From an uncultured bacterium (GTDB lineage: Bacteria; Cyanobacteriota; Vampirovibrionia; Gastranaerophilales; Gastranaerophilaceae), in assembly GCA_949296355.1 (NCBI GenBank), contig CASFPS010000006.1, positions 1 to 64,000 of the forward strand: a stretch of DNA of 64,000 nt. Reading direction: 5' to 3'. The notes beneath the pieces were generated by a model. The model was not told where the DNA came from. It saw only the letters and a list, made by a program, of their open reading frames with translations, and did no database searches. Below are positions 1 to 6,899 of this stretch, piece by piece. The position numbers were made by a program, and so were the translations under genes. Position 1 is the stretch's first letter. Each line of letters starts with the position of its first letter.

Positions 1-3
1 CCG

Positions 4-91
4 GCAGTTGTCAGCGGGAACACTCCCGTGTTCGCTACCTCTCAAAAAATCCTCAACGGTTCGGATTTTTTTCGGCAGAGTCAACTGCGCC
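4..91. other. Nested inverted repeats at left edge, possible structured RNA
   Basis: An outer pair, GCAGTTG (4-10) with CAACTGC (82-88), encloses two further stems. The first is AGCG+AACAC (13-16, 19-23) with GTGTTCGCT (28-36), which competes with CGGGA/TCCCG (15-19/24-28). The second is AAAAAATCC (44-52) with GGATTTTTT (63-71). A fourth pairing, GGCAG/CTGCgCC (74-91), competes with the outer stem. Read on the minus strand it begins with a tRNA-like GGTGCGTGGCGCAGTTG stretch but no cloverleaf follows. I do not recognise the family and the element may extend past the window edge. The plus-strand reading frame over it (1-156) looks incidental. Confidence 0.3.
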
Positions 92-206
92 ACGCACCCG
101 TATGTTTAATTTTCAAATCTGTCGTTTCACCGTTGCTTTCAACAAACTTATTCTAACATAAACATTTTTTATAGCAAAATTTTTTTTCTCATGTTTTTTT
201 ATTACT

Positions 207-1088
207 ATGAAAGTTAACTTTTATTCATATTCAAATAAAACTTCATATTACAATAATCAACAGTCTTTCAAAGGTATAAAGTTTAAAAAACAAACGCTTT
301 ATGATTTATTTGTACGTACTCCGGTCGGATATACAAAACCTAATAAATCTTTGACAAAAATAAAGCACATTGAACCTCAGTATATGGCTGGTACAAAGTG
401 TCAGGGCTCAATCCCGTTGAAAAATTTCTGGGATTTTTTTGAAAAAAATGAATACGTAAAAAATTGCGGCTACTCAACTAATACAGAAGGGTACGGAAAT
501 TCTTTTCTTAAAGCTAACATACTGACACCGCTTTCTACTTCTTATGTTCACGATTGTTCCGTTATGTATATTTATAACAAAAAAACAGGAACGCACGCTC
601 TTTACCATGCTCTGCCAAATTGTTCGTATTCAACATTGAAATATATGTTAAAGGCTCTTATGCCGGAAGGATATACAGGCGGGGCAATTGTTCCGGGGGA
701 TTCTATGTTCTACTGCGAGCAAGAACAGAATATGAAAAATATGTTTAAACTTCTGACCCGTTCTAACCCTGATGCTATTGTTAATGTTTACCATTCAACA
801 TACAGATATCCGGAAATTGTCGGCTGCAGGGGCGAGATATATCAGATTCCGAATAAAGGTGTTCAAAAACAGATTAAAGCGGGTGAATGGAACATAAAAG
901 ATCCGGGACAGGCAAGTTTTAAAATTCTGGATTTGCAAGCTTACAATACGTTTGAAAATATTCTCAGAGGCTGCAGAACTTTAGAAAGCCTTGAGAAATT
1001 GTGGCAAAGTTTTCTTAACGCCCGTTTTCCGGAGGAGATTTTGAAAATCTTAAAAATACAAATTGATAATAAAAAGAGTAAAATTTAG
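207..1088 (+). CDS. CheD-like (glutamine deamidase fold) protein
   Basis: A 293-aa protein without signal peptide. The N-terminus carries the SFKG motif (residues 20-23) seen in several proteins of this window. The core around residues 105-215 resembles the chemoreceptor glutamine deamidase CheD: Thr111, Cys117 and His134 are spaced exactly like the CheD catalytic Thr-Cys-His triad (I recall T21/C27/H44 in Thermotoga CheD). His134 is followed by ALP as in CheD, and a GGA motif (158-160) and an N-x-x-N stretch (175-178) follow in the expected order. CheD is normally about 160 residues; here about 100 extra N-terminal residues and a C-terminal helical tail (about 225-293) are added. No chemotaxis gene lies nearby. 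The substrate is unknown: it could be a free-standing deamidase or an effector. The family assignment is inference from motif spacing. Confidence 0.6.
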   Translation: MKVNFYSYSNKTSYYNNQQSFKGIKFKKQTLYDLFVRTPVGYTKPNKSLTKIKHIEPQYMAGTKCQGSIPLKNFWDFFEKNEYVKNCGYSTNTEGYGNSFLKANILTPLSTSYVHDCSVMYIYNKKTGTHALYHALPNCSYSTLKYMLKALMPEGYTGGAIVPGDSMFYCEQEQNMKNMFKLLTRSNPDAIVNVYHSTYRYPEIVGCRGEIYQIPNKGVQKQIKAGEWNIKDPGQASFKILDLQAYNTFENILRGCRTLESLEKLWQSFLNARFPEEILKILKIQIDNKKSKI

Positions 1089-1130
1089 GATAACGCAAAA
1101 AAAATATTTTCAGGTTTTAATATAATTGTT

Positions 1131-1472
1131 ATGAATATTTCAAGAATACAGACTCAACCCGGTTTTTATAATACACAGTCAAAAAAGCAAAAGCGTGAAT
1201 TTATAGATGTAATTGCAGATAATGTTAAAAATCCGCGTGATGTGCAGGATTGTGTTGCAGTTCCGAGGGGAATTTTTAAGGCGTATATTTATCTTATGGC
1301 AGGCAGCGGATTGCTTTCTATATCAAATTTCTTGCCTCAAAATTGGAAAGGAACAAGAACTTCCCTGAATGTTCTCGGAGCGCTTCTCGGAATCGTAAGT
1401 GCCGTTTATTTTGCAAAACCTTTTGCCATCAAAGGACTGTCGCCTACGGTAGAAAAGGATTTACAAAAATAA
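1131..1472 (+). CDS. Small two-helix membrane protein, unknown function
   Basis: A 113-aa protein with a polar N-terminal half that includes QPGF (residues 9-12) and two hydrophobic segments (about residues 48-64 and 78-96) separated by a short KGTR-type loop, so probably a small inner-membrane protein. It follows the CheD-like gene by 42 bp on the same strand and is closed by a strong terminator, so the two may be cotranscribed. I do not recognise the family. Confidence 0.6.
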   Translation: MNISRIQTQPGFYNTQSKKQKREFIDVIADNVKNPRDVQDCVAVPRGIFKAYIYLMAGSGLLSISNFLPQNWKGTRTSLNVLGALLGIVSAVYFAKPFAIKGLSPTVEKDLQK

Positions 1473-1505
1473 AAAAACCTCTCTAAATTTTAGAGAGGTT
1501 TTTCA
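1473..1505. terminator. Bidirectional rho-independent terminator
   Basis: AAAAAACCTCTCTAAA pairs with TTTAGAGAGGTTTTT around a minimal loop. A-run and T-run on both sides let it serve the plus-strand gene ending at 1472 and the minus-strand gene ending at 1522. Confidence 0.85.
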
Positions 1506-1521
1506 AACTTTTTTTCAGTTA

Positions 1522-1749
1522 CTATCTTAATTTTACAGTTACTGATTTAGCTTTTTGAGTGTATTCAAGTTTGTCTTCTCTTGATAACCAGCCTAAGCCC
1601 ATTTCAGCAAAGTTTTCGTTTAAAGAAAGGTCTTTTTTCATTTTGCTGATAGAAACTTCACCCTTGTTAGAAAGGTAGTTGTAGATTTGACCAGCTGATT
1701 CAATGATTTGTTCCTGAATACCTTTTTTTTCATCTTTAACTCTTGCCAT
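1522..1749 (-). CDS. Winged-helix domain protein (DUF2582 family)
   Basis: A 75-aa, highly charged protein. The middle (about residues 15-70) reads as one small winged helix: helix 'IIESAGQIYNYLSNKGEVS', then 'ISKMKKDLSLNENFAEMGLGWLSREDKLEY' and a C-terminal beta strand with TVKLR. This matches the DUF2582 (PF10771) winged-helix family, which is usually 70-80 aa and of unknown role, presumed nucleic-acid binding. A good ribosome site (AGGAG) sits just upstream of the ATG. It is a monocistronic unit sharing the terminator at 1473-1505. Confidence 0.75.
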   Translation of the reverse strand: MARVKDEKKGIQEQIIESAGQIYNYLSNKGEVSISKMKKDLSLNENFAEMGLGWLSREDKLEYTQKAKSVTVKLR

Positions 1750-1869
1750 GTTTTAATCTCCTTCTTAAATAGTGTTACTGTAAAAAACTTACCCATTTAT
1801 TGTATTAAAAATTTTCATATTTTGCAAGAGGTTTGAACCGTATTTGTGGTAAAATAGTCCATAAGGAGT

Positions 1870-4800
1870 ATGTTATTAAATTTTATTAAAGTCGATTTTC
1901 GAACTAAAGTATTAGTTGATAAATATCTGGAGCTGATATCTGATGGCGTGAAACCGTCAGAAATACTGGTTCTTGTCCAAAATTCAACATTAAAAAAACA
2001 ATTTATTGATAAAATTTTAAAAAACATAAAAGTTGATGCAACAGAAAAATTAAATGTCCATTCATTTTTTTCAATTGTATATAATACACTTGTTGAAAAC
2101 TGGTGTTTTGTAGAAAACTCCATTCCGTCTAAAAAAGCCTTTATTCTCCCTAATCTTGTGGGTTTAGAGGTGTCTCAGTTTTTGCTGAAAGATATTTTAA
2201 AACAGGTTGATGTAAAGGGATATAATTCAAAACATTCGCTTTTGCATCAAATTTTCAGAAGGTATTCTCTTATTGTTCAGAATCATTTAACAAATGAAGA
2301 AGTTAAAAAAAGATCAGAAATTTTAAATGAATCGTTTGCTGATGATGCGGAATTGATTATAAAAAAACTTTTGTCATCGACGCTCAAAACCAGAAGTTTA
2401 GACTATTTGAGGCAGACTCTGATTTTTAATCATGTCTATAAAAACACGGATTATTTTAAAAACATAAAATATCTTCTTGTGGATGACGCGGATGAAATGA
2501 CGCCGGTTTGTTTTGATTTTATATCGTATTTGAGACCTCAATTAAAGGATTGGGTAATATGTTTTGACGCTCTGGGCTCAAGCAGATGCGGGTATTTGAG
2601 TGCGGATACTTCGATTGAGTGTAAGTTAGTACACTTATTTAATGAAGAAGTGATAGATGAATTACCCCTCCCCCTAACCCCCTCCCACAAGGGGCGGGGG
2701 GATGCGCTCGCCTGTTGTAAAAATATAAATATTGATTGTGTTGTTAAACAAAAAAGTATAGCGCATAACTCTCCCCTTGTGGGAGAGTCGGAATCTCCGA
2801 TTCCGGAGAGGTGTGATGAGGATATAACTAAGGCTAAAAATTCTACTCACTATTCACCATTCACTACTCACTCTCAAAATACATTTCCTCAAGGCGAGAT
2901 TATCTTTTCAAACATTCTCGAAAACAAGAGAGAAAGATTGGAAAATTTTACATTAACCTCACTCTCCAAACGTGCTGAGATTCTGGATTTCACCATCGAA
3001 AAGATAAAAAACTTATTCAAAAAAAATGTAAAACCTAAAGATATTACAATAATTACTCCGCTTCAGGATAACATGCTCAAATTTACTCTGGAAGAGAATT
3101 TAAAACACATGTGCAATCCGCTCTTTTTATCCGGAAGCGAAAAACTTATTGATAATCCGCTTGTGAAAGCAAGTTTGAATATTCTAAAACTCATGCTTGA
3201 TATTGATATTGATGAAATAGAGTTGCGTGTAATTTTATCTGATTATCTTGAAATTCCGCTCAAGTATTGTGATAAGATTCTTGAAGGATATAAGTCAACC
3301 GGAAAACTTCCTTCTGTTCAAATAGATTTTTATGATGAAAAATACCGGAAATTTTTAAAAGTTTTTGAAGAGATTAAAGCAAAGGAGGAAAAATTATCAC
3401 TCAAAGTTTATGAATTGTTTTACAAACTTGTTGAGCATGCAGATGAAAGTAAGATAAATAAATTCAATTTCTTTATAAAACAATTGAGGGATTTTGAAAG
3501 TGTTCTCGGCGCAAAGACTGTAATAGAGCGTGCGGAAGAAATTATTGTTCAGATAGAAAACTCTATTATTGCAGAAAATCCAAGCACGATTCTGGAGTTT
3601 TCGGATAACGATTTAGTTGTTGCAACTCCTCAGAAAATTATTGATAATAAGATTGCTTCAAAATATCAGTTCTGGCTGGATGTTTCACATTCTGACTGGG
3701 TTAAGACCGATACAGGACCTTTGTATAATGCGTGGGTTTTTCAGGCAGACTGGACAAAGGACGAATACACGGTTGAAGATGATATATTTTTAGCAAAACA
3801 AAAGACTGCAAGAATTTTGCGTAAACTTTTGTTATTAGCGTCTGACCATATCTGGGCATGTTCAAGTTTGTTTGATCCGGCAGGTGTCGAAAATTTAGGC
3901 GGGATTGAAGAATATCCGGCAGGTGTCGAAAATTTAGGCGGGATTGAAGAATATCTGGCAGGTGGCGAAAATGACGGGCTTGAGGATAACAAGCCTGTAT
4001 TTAAGATAACTCCGAGAGCGGATCAGAAGCCTGTACTGGATTACAGAGGCGGAAGTATGGCGATTTCTGCCGTTCCGGGAGCGGGTAAAACTACGATTCT
4101 GCTTGCATTAATCATAAAACTTATAAATCAGGGCGTTACTCCTTCAAACATTTTTGTTTTGACTTATATGGATTCTGCGGCAAGAAATTTCAGGGAAAGA
4201 ATTAAAAACATGTGCCCGAATTCTACCCAGCTTCCAAATATAAGTACAATTCACGGGCTTGCGCTAAAAATTATTAAAGAAAATTCAAATTTTGAAAGAT
4301 TGAATCTTGAAGCAGATTTTGATATTTGCGATGATACACAAAGAATGCGAATTATAAAATCTATCGGGGGAAAATTCACAAAAACCGAAAGCGACGAGTT
4401 TGACAGGGCAATTTCTGTTATAAAATTGCAGGAAGGTAATATTGATACGCCTTCAAGTGATAAAAAGATTGAGAAATTTAAAACTTTTTACAAAGAATAT
4501 CAGGCAAAATTAAGGGAAGAAAATTTAATAGACTATGATGACATTTTAATTATGTCGGTTAAACTTTTGGAGAACAATCCTGATATTTTGGAATATTATC
4601 AGAATATTTGTGAATACATAATTGAAGACGAGGCTCAGGATTCGTCGGGAGTCCAGCAGCGGTTGATTGCTCTTTTGAGCGGAAAACATAAAAATCTTGT
4701 AAGATGCGGAGATATTAATCAGGCAATTACAACAACTTTTTCTAACGCTGATGTGGAAGGTTTCAGGAACTTTATAAAAACTGCGGATAAAACTGTTGAG

Positions 4801-5937
4801 ATGAACCATTCACAAAGATGCACACAGGATGTTATGACGCTTGCTAACAGGCTTGTGGATTTCGGGAATAAAATTTTACCAAAAGCGTTTTTTACAAGTT
4901 ATATGCACGGAGTTGAGGGGAAAAATCCTGTAAGCGAAAATGCAATATTTTCAAAGGTTTTTGAAAACACTTTTGCGGAGCGGAATTTTATTCTGAAAGA
5001 AATAAAAAATATCCTTACCCGAAACAAAGATGCGACAATCGGAATACTTTTGAGAAATAATTATCAGGTGGCATCATGGGCGGAATTTATTAATAATGCC
5101 GGATTAAAAAGTATTACAAGAAGTGAATCTCTTGGACAAAAAGGCGTATTTAATACGATATTTTCAATTCTGAAATTTATCCGGAATCCGTTTGATAACG
5201 AGGTTGTTGTCTCAACTTACGAGACACTTTCGGATTTAGGCTTTTATAAGCAGCGTTTGCAGCTGGAAATCAGGGCTTCTGAAACACCTTTTATTAAAAA
5301 GGACGGAGACGAGATTGAATCAAATGACCTTGCGCAATTCTTGTGGGATATGCAATACTGGCTGAATTCTTCTACACTTCCGCTTGAAGAGCTTGTAATC
5401 AGAATCGGACTTTTTTATTACACAAGCGATATTGAAAAATCAAATGTGTATTTGATTGCAACTCTTGTCAAACGAATAAGTTCGAAAGCAAAATTTGACC
5501 TGACTCTCCAGAGACTGGAAGAGATTTCTAAAAAGCCTACCTTGAGCGGATTTAAGTTCTTCTCTGAAGAAGAGGATAAAGACGCTATGAAGGGTAAAGT
5601 TCAGATAATGACTCTTCATAAATCCAAAGGAGATGAGTTTGAGTATGTATTTTTGCCGGAGATGGCAGAAAAGAACTTGTCTATTGATGCAGAAAAAGCA
5701 AAAACAAAATCTTCTACGGTATTTATGGAAGAAGTAAGAGGATTTAATCCGGCTTATAAAAAGAAAACGGAGCTTGAATTAAGAGAATTTAACTCTGAAG
5801 AAAGTTTAAGGCTCTTATACGTTGCAATCACCCGGGCGCAGAAGAAACTTTATATAACGACTTCCGCCAAAGCCAAAGGCTGGGGCAACAAAGAAGCCGA
5901 GCAGGAGCCGAGTGTAATTTTTGAAAATGTTTTATAG
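1870..5937 (+). CDS. Giant SF1 (UvrD/Rep-like) helicase with degenerate first half
   Basis: 1355 aa; AAGGAG lies 4 bp before the ATG. The C-terminal half is a complete UvrD-type SF1A helicase: Walker A AVPGAGKT (about 734-741), motif Ia/TIHGLAL, motif II IIEDEAQD (about 917), motif III VRCGDINQ, motif V MTLHKSKGDEFEYVF (about 1247) and motif VI YVAITRAQ (about 1317). The N-terminal half looks like a second SF1 module that has lost Walker A: VHSFFSIVYN resembles motif Ia, and LLVDDADEM (about 201) resembles motif II. This recalls AddB, where one of two helicase modules is inactive. No PD-(D/E)XK nuclease is visible. Repeats are inserted in frame at residues about 257-340, and a 39-bp tandem repeat at about 670-700. 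Probably DNA repair or recombination. Confidence 0.85.
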   Translation: MLLNFIKVDFRTKVLVDKYLELISDGVKPSEILVLVQNSTLKKQFIDKILKNIKVDATEKLNVHSFFSIVYNTLVENWCFVENSIPSKKAFILPNLVGLEVSQFLLKDILKQVDVKGYNSKHSLLHQIFRRYSLIVQNHLTNEEVKKRSEILNESFADDAELIIKKLLSSTLKTRSLDYLRQTLIFNHVYKNTDYFKNIKYLLVDDADEMTPVCFDFISYLRPQLKDWVICFDALGSSRCGYLSADTSIECKLVHLFNEEVIDELPLPLTPSHKGRGDALACCKNINIDCVVKQKSIAHNSPLVGESESPIPERCDEDITKAKNSTHYSPFTTHSQNTFPQGEIIFSNILENKRERLENFTLTSLSKRAEILDFTIEKIKNLFKKNVKPKDITIITPLQDNMLKFTLEENLKHMCNPLFLSGSEKLIDNPLVKASLNILKLMLDIDIDEIELRVILSDYLEIPLKYCDKILEGYKSTGKLPSVQIDFYDEKYRKFLKVFEEIKAKEEKLSLKVYELFYKLVEHADESKINKFNFFIKQLRDFESVLGAKTVIERAEEIIVQIENSIIAENPSTILEFSDNDLVVATPQKIIDNKIASKYQFWLDVSHSDWVKTDTGPLYNAWVFQADWTKDEYTVEDDIFLAKQKTARILRKLLLLASDHIWACSSLFDPAGVENLGGIEEYPAGVENLGGIEEYLAGGENDGLEDNKPVFKITPRADQKPVLDYRGGSMAISAVPGAGKTTILLALIIKLINQGVTPSNIFVLTYMDSAARNFRERIKNMCPNSTQLPNISTIHGLALKIIKENSNFERLNLEADFDICDDTQRMRIIKSIGGKFTKTESDEFDRAISVIKLQEGNIDTPSSDKKIEKFKTFYKEYQAKLREENLIDYDDILIMSVKLLENNPDILEYYQNICEYIIEDEAQDSSGVQQRLIALLSGKHKNLVRCGDINQAITTTFSNADVEGFRNFIKTADKTVEMNHSQRCTQDVMTLANRLVDFGNKILPKAFFTSYMHGVEGKNPVSENAIFSKVFENTFAERNFILKEIKNILTRNKDATIGILLRNNYQVASWAEFINNAGLKSITRSESLGQKGVFNTIFSILKFIRNPFDNEVVVSTYETLSDLGFYKQRLQLEIRASETPFIKKDGDEIESNDLAQFLWDMQYWLNSSTLPLEELVIRIGLFYYTSDIEKSNVYLIATLVKRISSKAKFDLTLQRLEEISKKPTLSGFKFFSEEEDKDAMKGKVQIMTLHKSKGDEFEYVFLPEMAEKNLSIDAEKAKTKSSTVFMEEVRGFNPAYKKKTELELREFNSEESLRLLYVAITRAQKKLYITTSAKAKGWGNKEAEQEPSVIFENVL
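2645..2874 (+). repeat. In-frame repeat cluster inside the helicase gene
   Basis: Three repeat types lie in tandem inside the ORF: a CT-rich inverted repeat (2665-2702, CCCCTCCC...GGGGCGGGG), a second CT-rich inverted repeat (2767-2813, CTCCCCTTGTGGGAG then CTCCGATTCCGGAG), and a heptamer array of ATTCACT type (2845-2874). All have relatives in the intergenic spacers of this window. Translation gives a low-complexity stretch (TPSHKGRG..., THYSPFTTHS) with no place in a helicase fold, and the frame stays open. Confidence 0.8.
3877..3972 (+). repeat. 39-bp tandem repeat (13-aa unit) in helicase gene
   Basis: Two identical 39-bp units (3877-3915 and 3916-3954) encode PAGVENLGGIEEY twice, followed by a diverged partial copy (LAGGEN, from 3955). 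Being a multiple of three it preserves the frame. It sits in the linker between the degenerate and the active helicase halves. Confidence 0.9.
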
Positions 5938-5952
5938 AAGAGAGGTATTGTT

Positions 5953-6270
5953 ATGCACTGGATGTTTTTATTTATAGCGGGATTATTTGAGATTAGCTGG
6001 GCTGTCGGGCTAAAGTTTTCGCACGGGTTTACGCAGCTAATACCATCAGTATTAACTGTAGCCGGCATGGTTGCAAGTTTTTATTTTTTATCACTTGCTC
6101 TTAAAAATCTTCCTCTCGGGACTGCTTATGCCGTCTGGACAGGAATCGGGACTATAGGAACTGTAATTTTCGGAATAGTATTGTTTAAAGAACCTGTAAC
6201 CGCAATGCGGCTTATATGTATTGCACTTATTATAAGCGGAATTACCGGACTAAAATTAATTACACACTAA
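5953..6270 (+). CDS. sugE: SMR-family exporter, SugE/Gdx type (guanidinium exporter)
   Basis: A 105-aa, four-helix small multidrug resistance protein. The essential membrane glutamate is E13, in the first helix. The WAVGLKFSHGFT and GTAYAVWTGIGT signatures are those of the SugE/Gdx subgroup, which exports guanidinium by proton exchange, rather than of EmrE/QacE. The C-terminal GLKLITH matches SugE closely. The protein works as a dual-topology dimer in the inner membrane. It starts 15 bp after the helicase with its own GAGG site and is probably cotranscribed with it. No guanidine riboswitch can be placed upstream, because the gene abuts the helicase. Confidence 0.9.
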   Translation: MHWMFLFIAGLFEISWAVGLKFSHGFTQLIPSVLTVAGMVASFYFLSLALKNLPLGTAYAVWTGIGTIGTVIFGIVLFKEPVTAMRLICIALIISGITGLKLITH

Positions 6271-6280
6271 ATATCGGGTA

Positions 6281-6496
6281 TTATTCCTCAAAATCAAATA
6301 ATGTTTTCATCGGAATCCCTAAAGAATCGGCTATTGCTTTAGCGGTTGATACAGTTAAATCGCTTTTTACAATTTCAACAAGGCTTATCATAGAGCGGGA
6401 AACAGAATCCGACTCAAGGTCTTCCTGAGTAAGTCCGCGTTCTTTTCTGAGCCGCTTTAAGTTCTTTGCAAATTTTTGTAAATATTCCTTGTTCAC
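6281..6496 (-). CDS. XRE-family HTH transcriptional regulator
   Basis: A 71-aa protein made of one Cro/C1-type helix-turn-helix (about residues 8-64: FAKNLKRLRKERGLTQEDL ... SRSMISLVE ... STAKAIADSLGI) and a short acidic tail, with no sensor domain. Such single-domain XRE proteins usually repress their own promoter and a neighbour. It is convergent with sugE (10 bp apart) and divergent from the HAD phosphatase gene, with direct TATACTAG repeats in the shared upstream region as candidate operators. Confidence 0.85.
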   Translation of the reverse strand: MNKEYLQKFAKNLKRLRKERGLTQEDLESDSVSRSMISLVEIVKSDLTVSTAKAIADSLGIPMKTLFDFEE

Positions 6497-6506
6497 AATT
6501 TAATTG

Positions 6507-6546
6507 TTAGTTATACTAGTAATATTCACAACTAGCTATACTAGCA
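6507..6546. promoter_or_regulatory. CTAG-rich direct repeats, candidate XRE operator
   Basis: TATACTAG occurs at 6512-6519 and again at 6537-6544, 25 bp apart, with a further ACTAG at 6531-6535 that makes partial inverted symmetry. The sites lie just upstream of the XRE start codon and 20-50 bp before the HAD gene, a natural place for autoregulation of the divergent pair. Confidence 0.45.
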
Positions 6547-6562
6547 TGTACGGGCGGGGGAT

Positions 6563-6898
6563 ATGAAAAAGAAAACATTACTGATTGACTTAGACGGTGT
6601 TTTAAATACTTATAAGGGAGATTATGAAAAAGATTATATTCCGCCGGCATTGGCAGGAGCAAAAGAGTTTTTGGAGCTTCTGTCACGGGATTTTTGTGTG
6701 AAAATTTTTACTTCAAGACAGCTTGTGTTTGCAAAAAAGTGGGTGGAAGCAAACGGATTAGAAAGCTATATTGATGAAGTTACCAATGAAAAACAGCCGG
6801 CATGGCTGATAATTGACGATAGGGCATTGACTTTTAACGGGGATTATACCGATATTTACAATAAGATAATAAATTTTAGCGTCTGGTATAAAAATTAA
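6563..6898 (+). CDS. Small HAD-superfamily phosphatase
   Basis: A 111-aa minimal HAD domain. Motif I DLDGVLN gives the nucleophile D9 and acid/base D11, motif II is FTSRQ (about residues 51-55), motif III uses a lysine near KKW, and motif IV is IIDDRA (about residues 89-94). There is no room for a large cap domain, so a small phosphorylated metabolite is the likely substrate; the exact one cannot be read. It is divergent from the XRE gene across the CTAG repeats. A purine-rich GGGCGGGGG precedes the start. Confidence 0.75.
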   Translation: MKKKTLLIDLDGVLNTYKGDYEKDYIPPALAGAKEFLELLSRDFCVKIFTSRQLVFAKKWVEANGLESYIDEVTNEKQPAWLIIDDRALTFNGDYTDIYNKIINFSVWYKN

Positions 6899-6899
6899 T

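Noticed and set aside
1-100. A tRNA on the minus strand
   Set aside because: The start resembles a tRNA acceptor/D-arm but the anticodon arm would be 9 bp with a 10-base loop, and there is no T-arm or CCA end.
1-156. Plus-strand open frame at the left edge
   Set aside because: It overlaps nested inverted repeats and its translation (e.g. QSQLRHAP) is what antisense readings of tRNA-like DNA give; no support as a gene.
3741-3992. 83-aa minus-strand frame in the helicase
   Set aside because: It is the shadow of the 39-bp tandem repeat.
5938-5952. Guanidine riboswitch before sugE
   Set aside because: Only 15 bp separate it from the helicase gene; there is no space, and no motif inside the helicase end was recognised.
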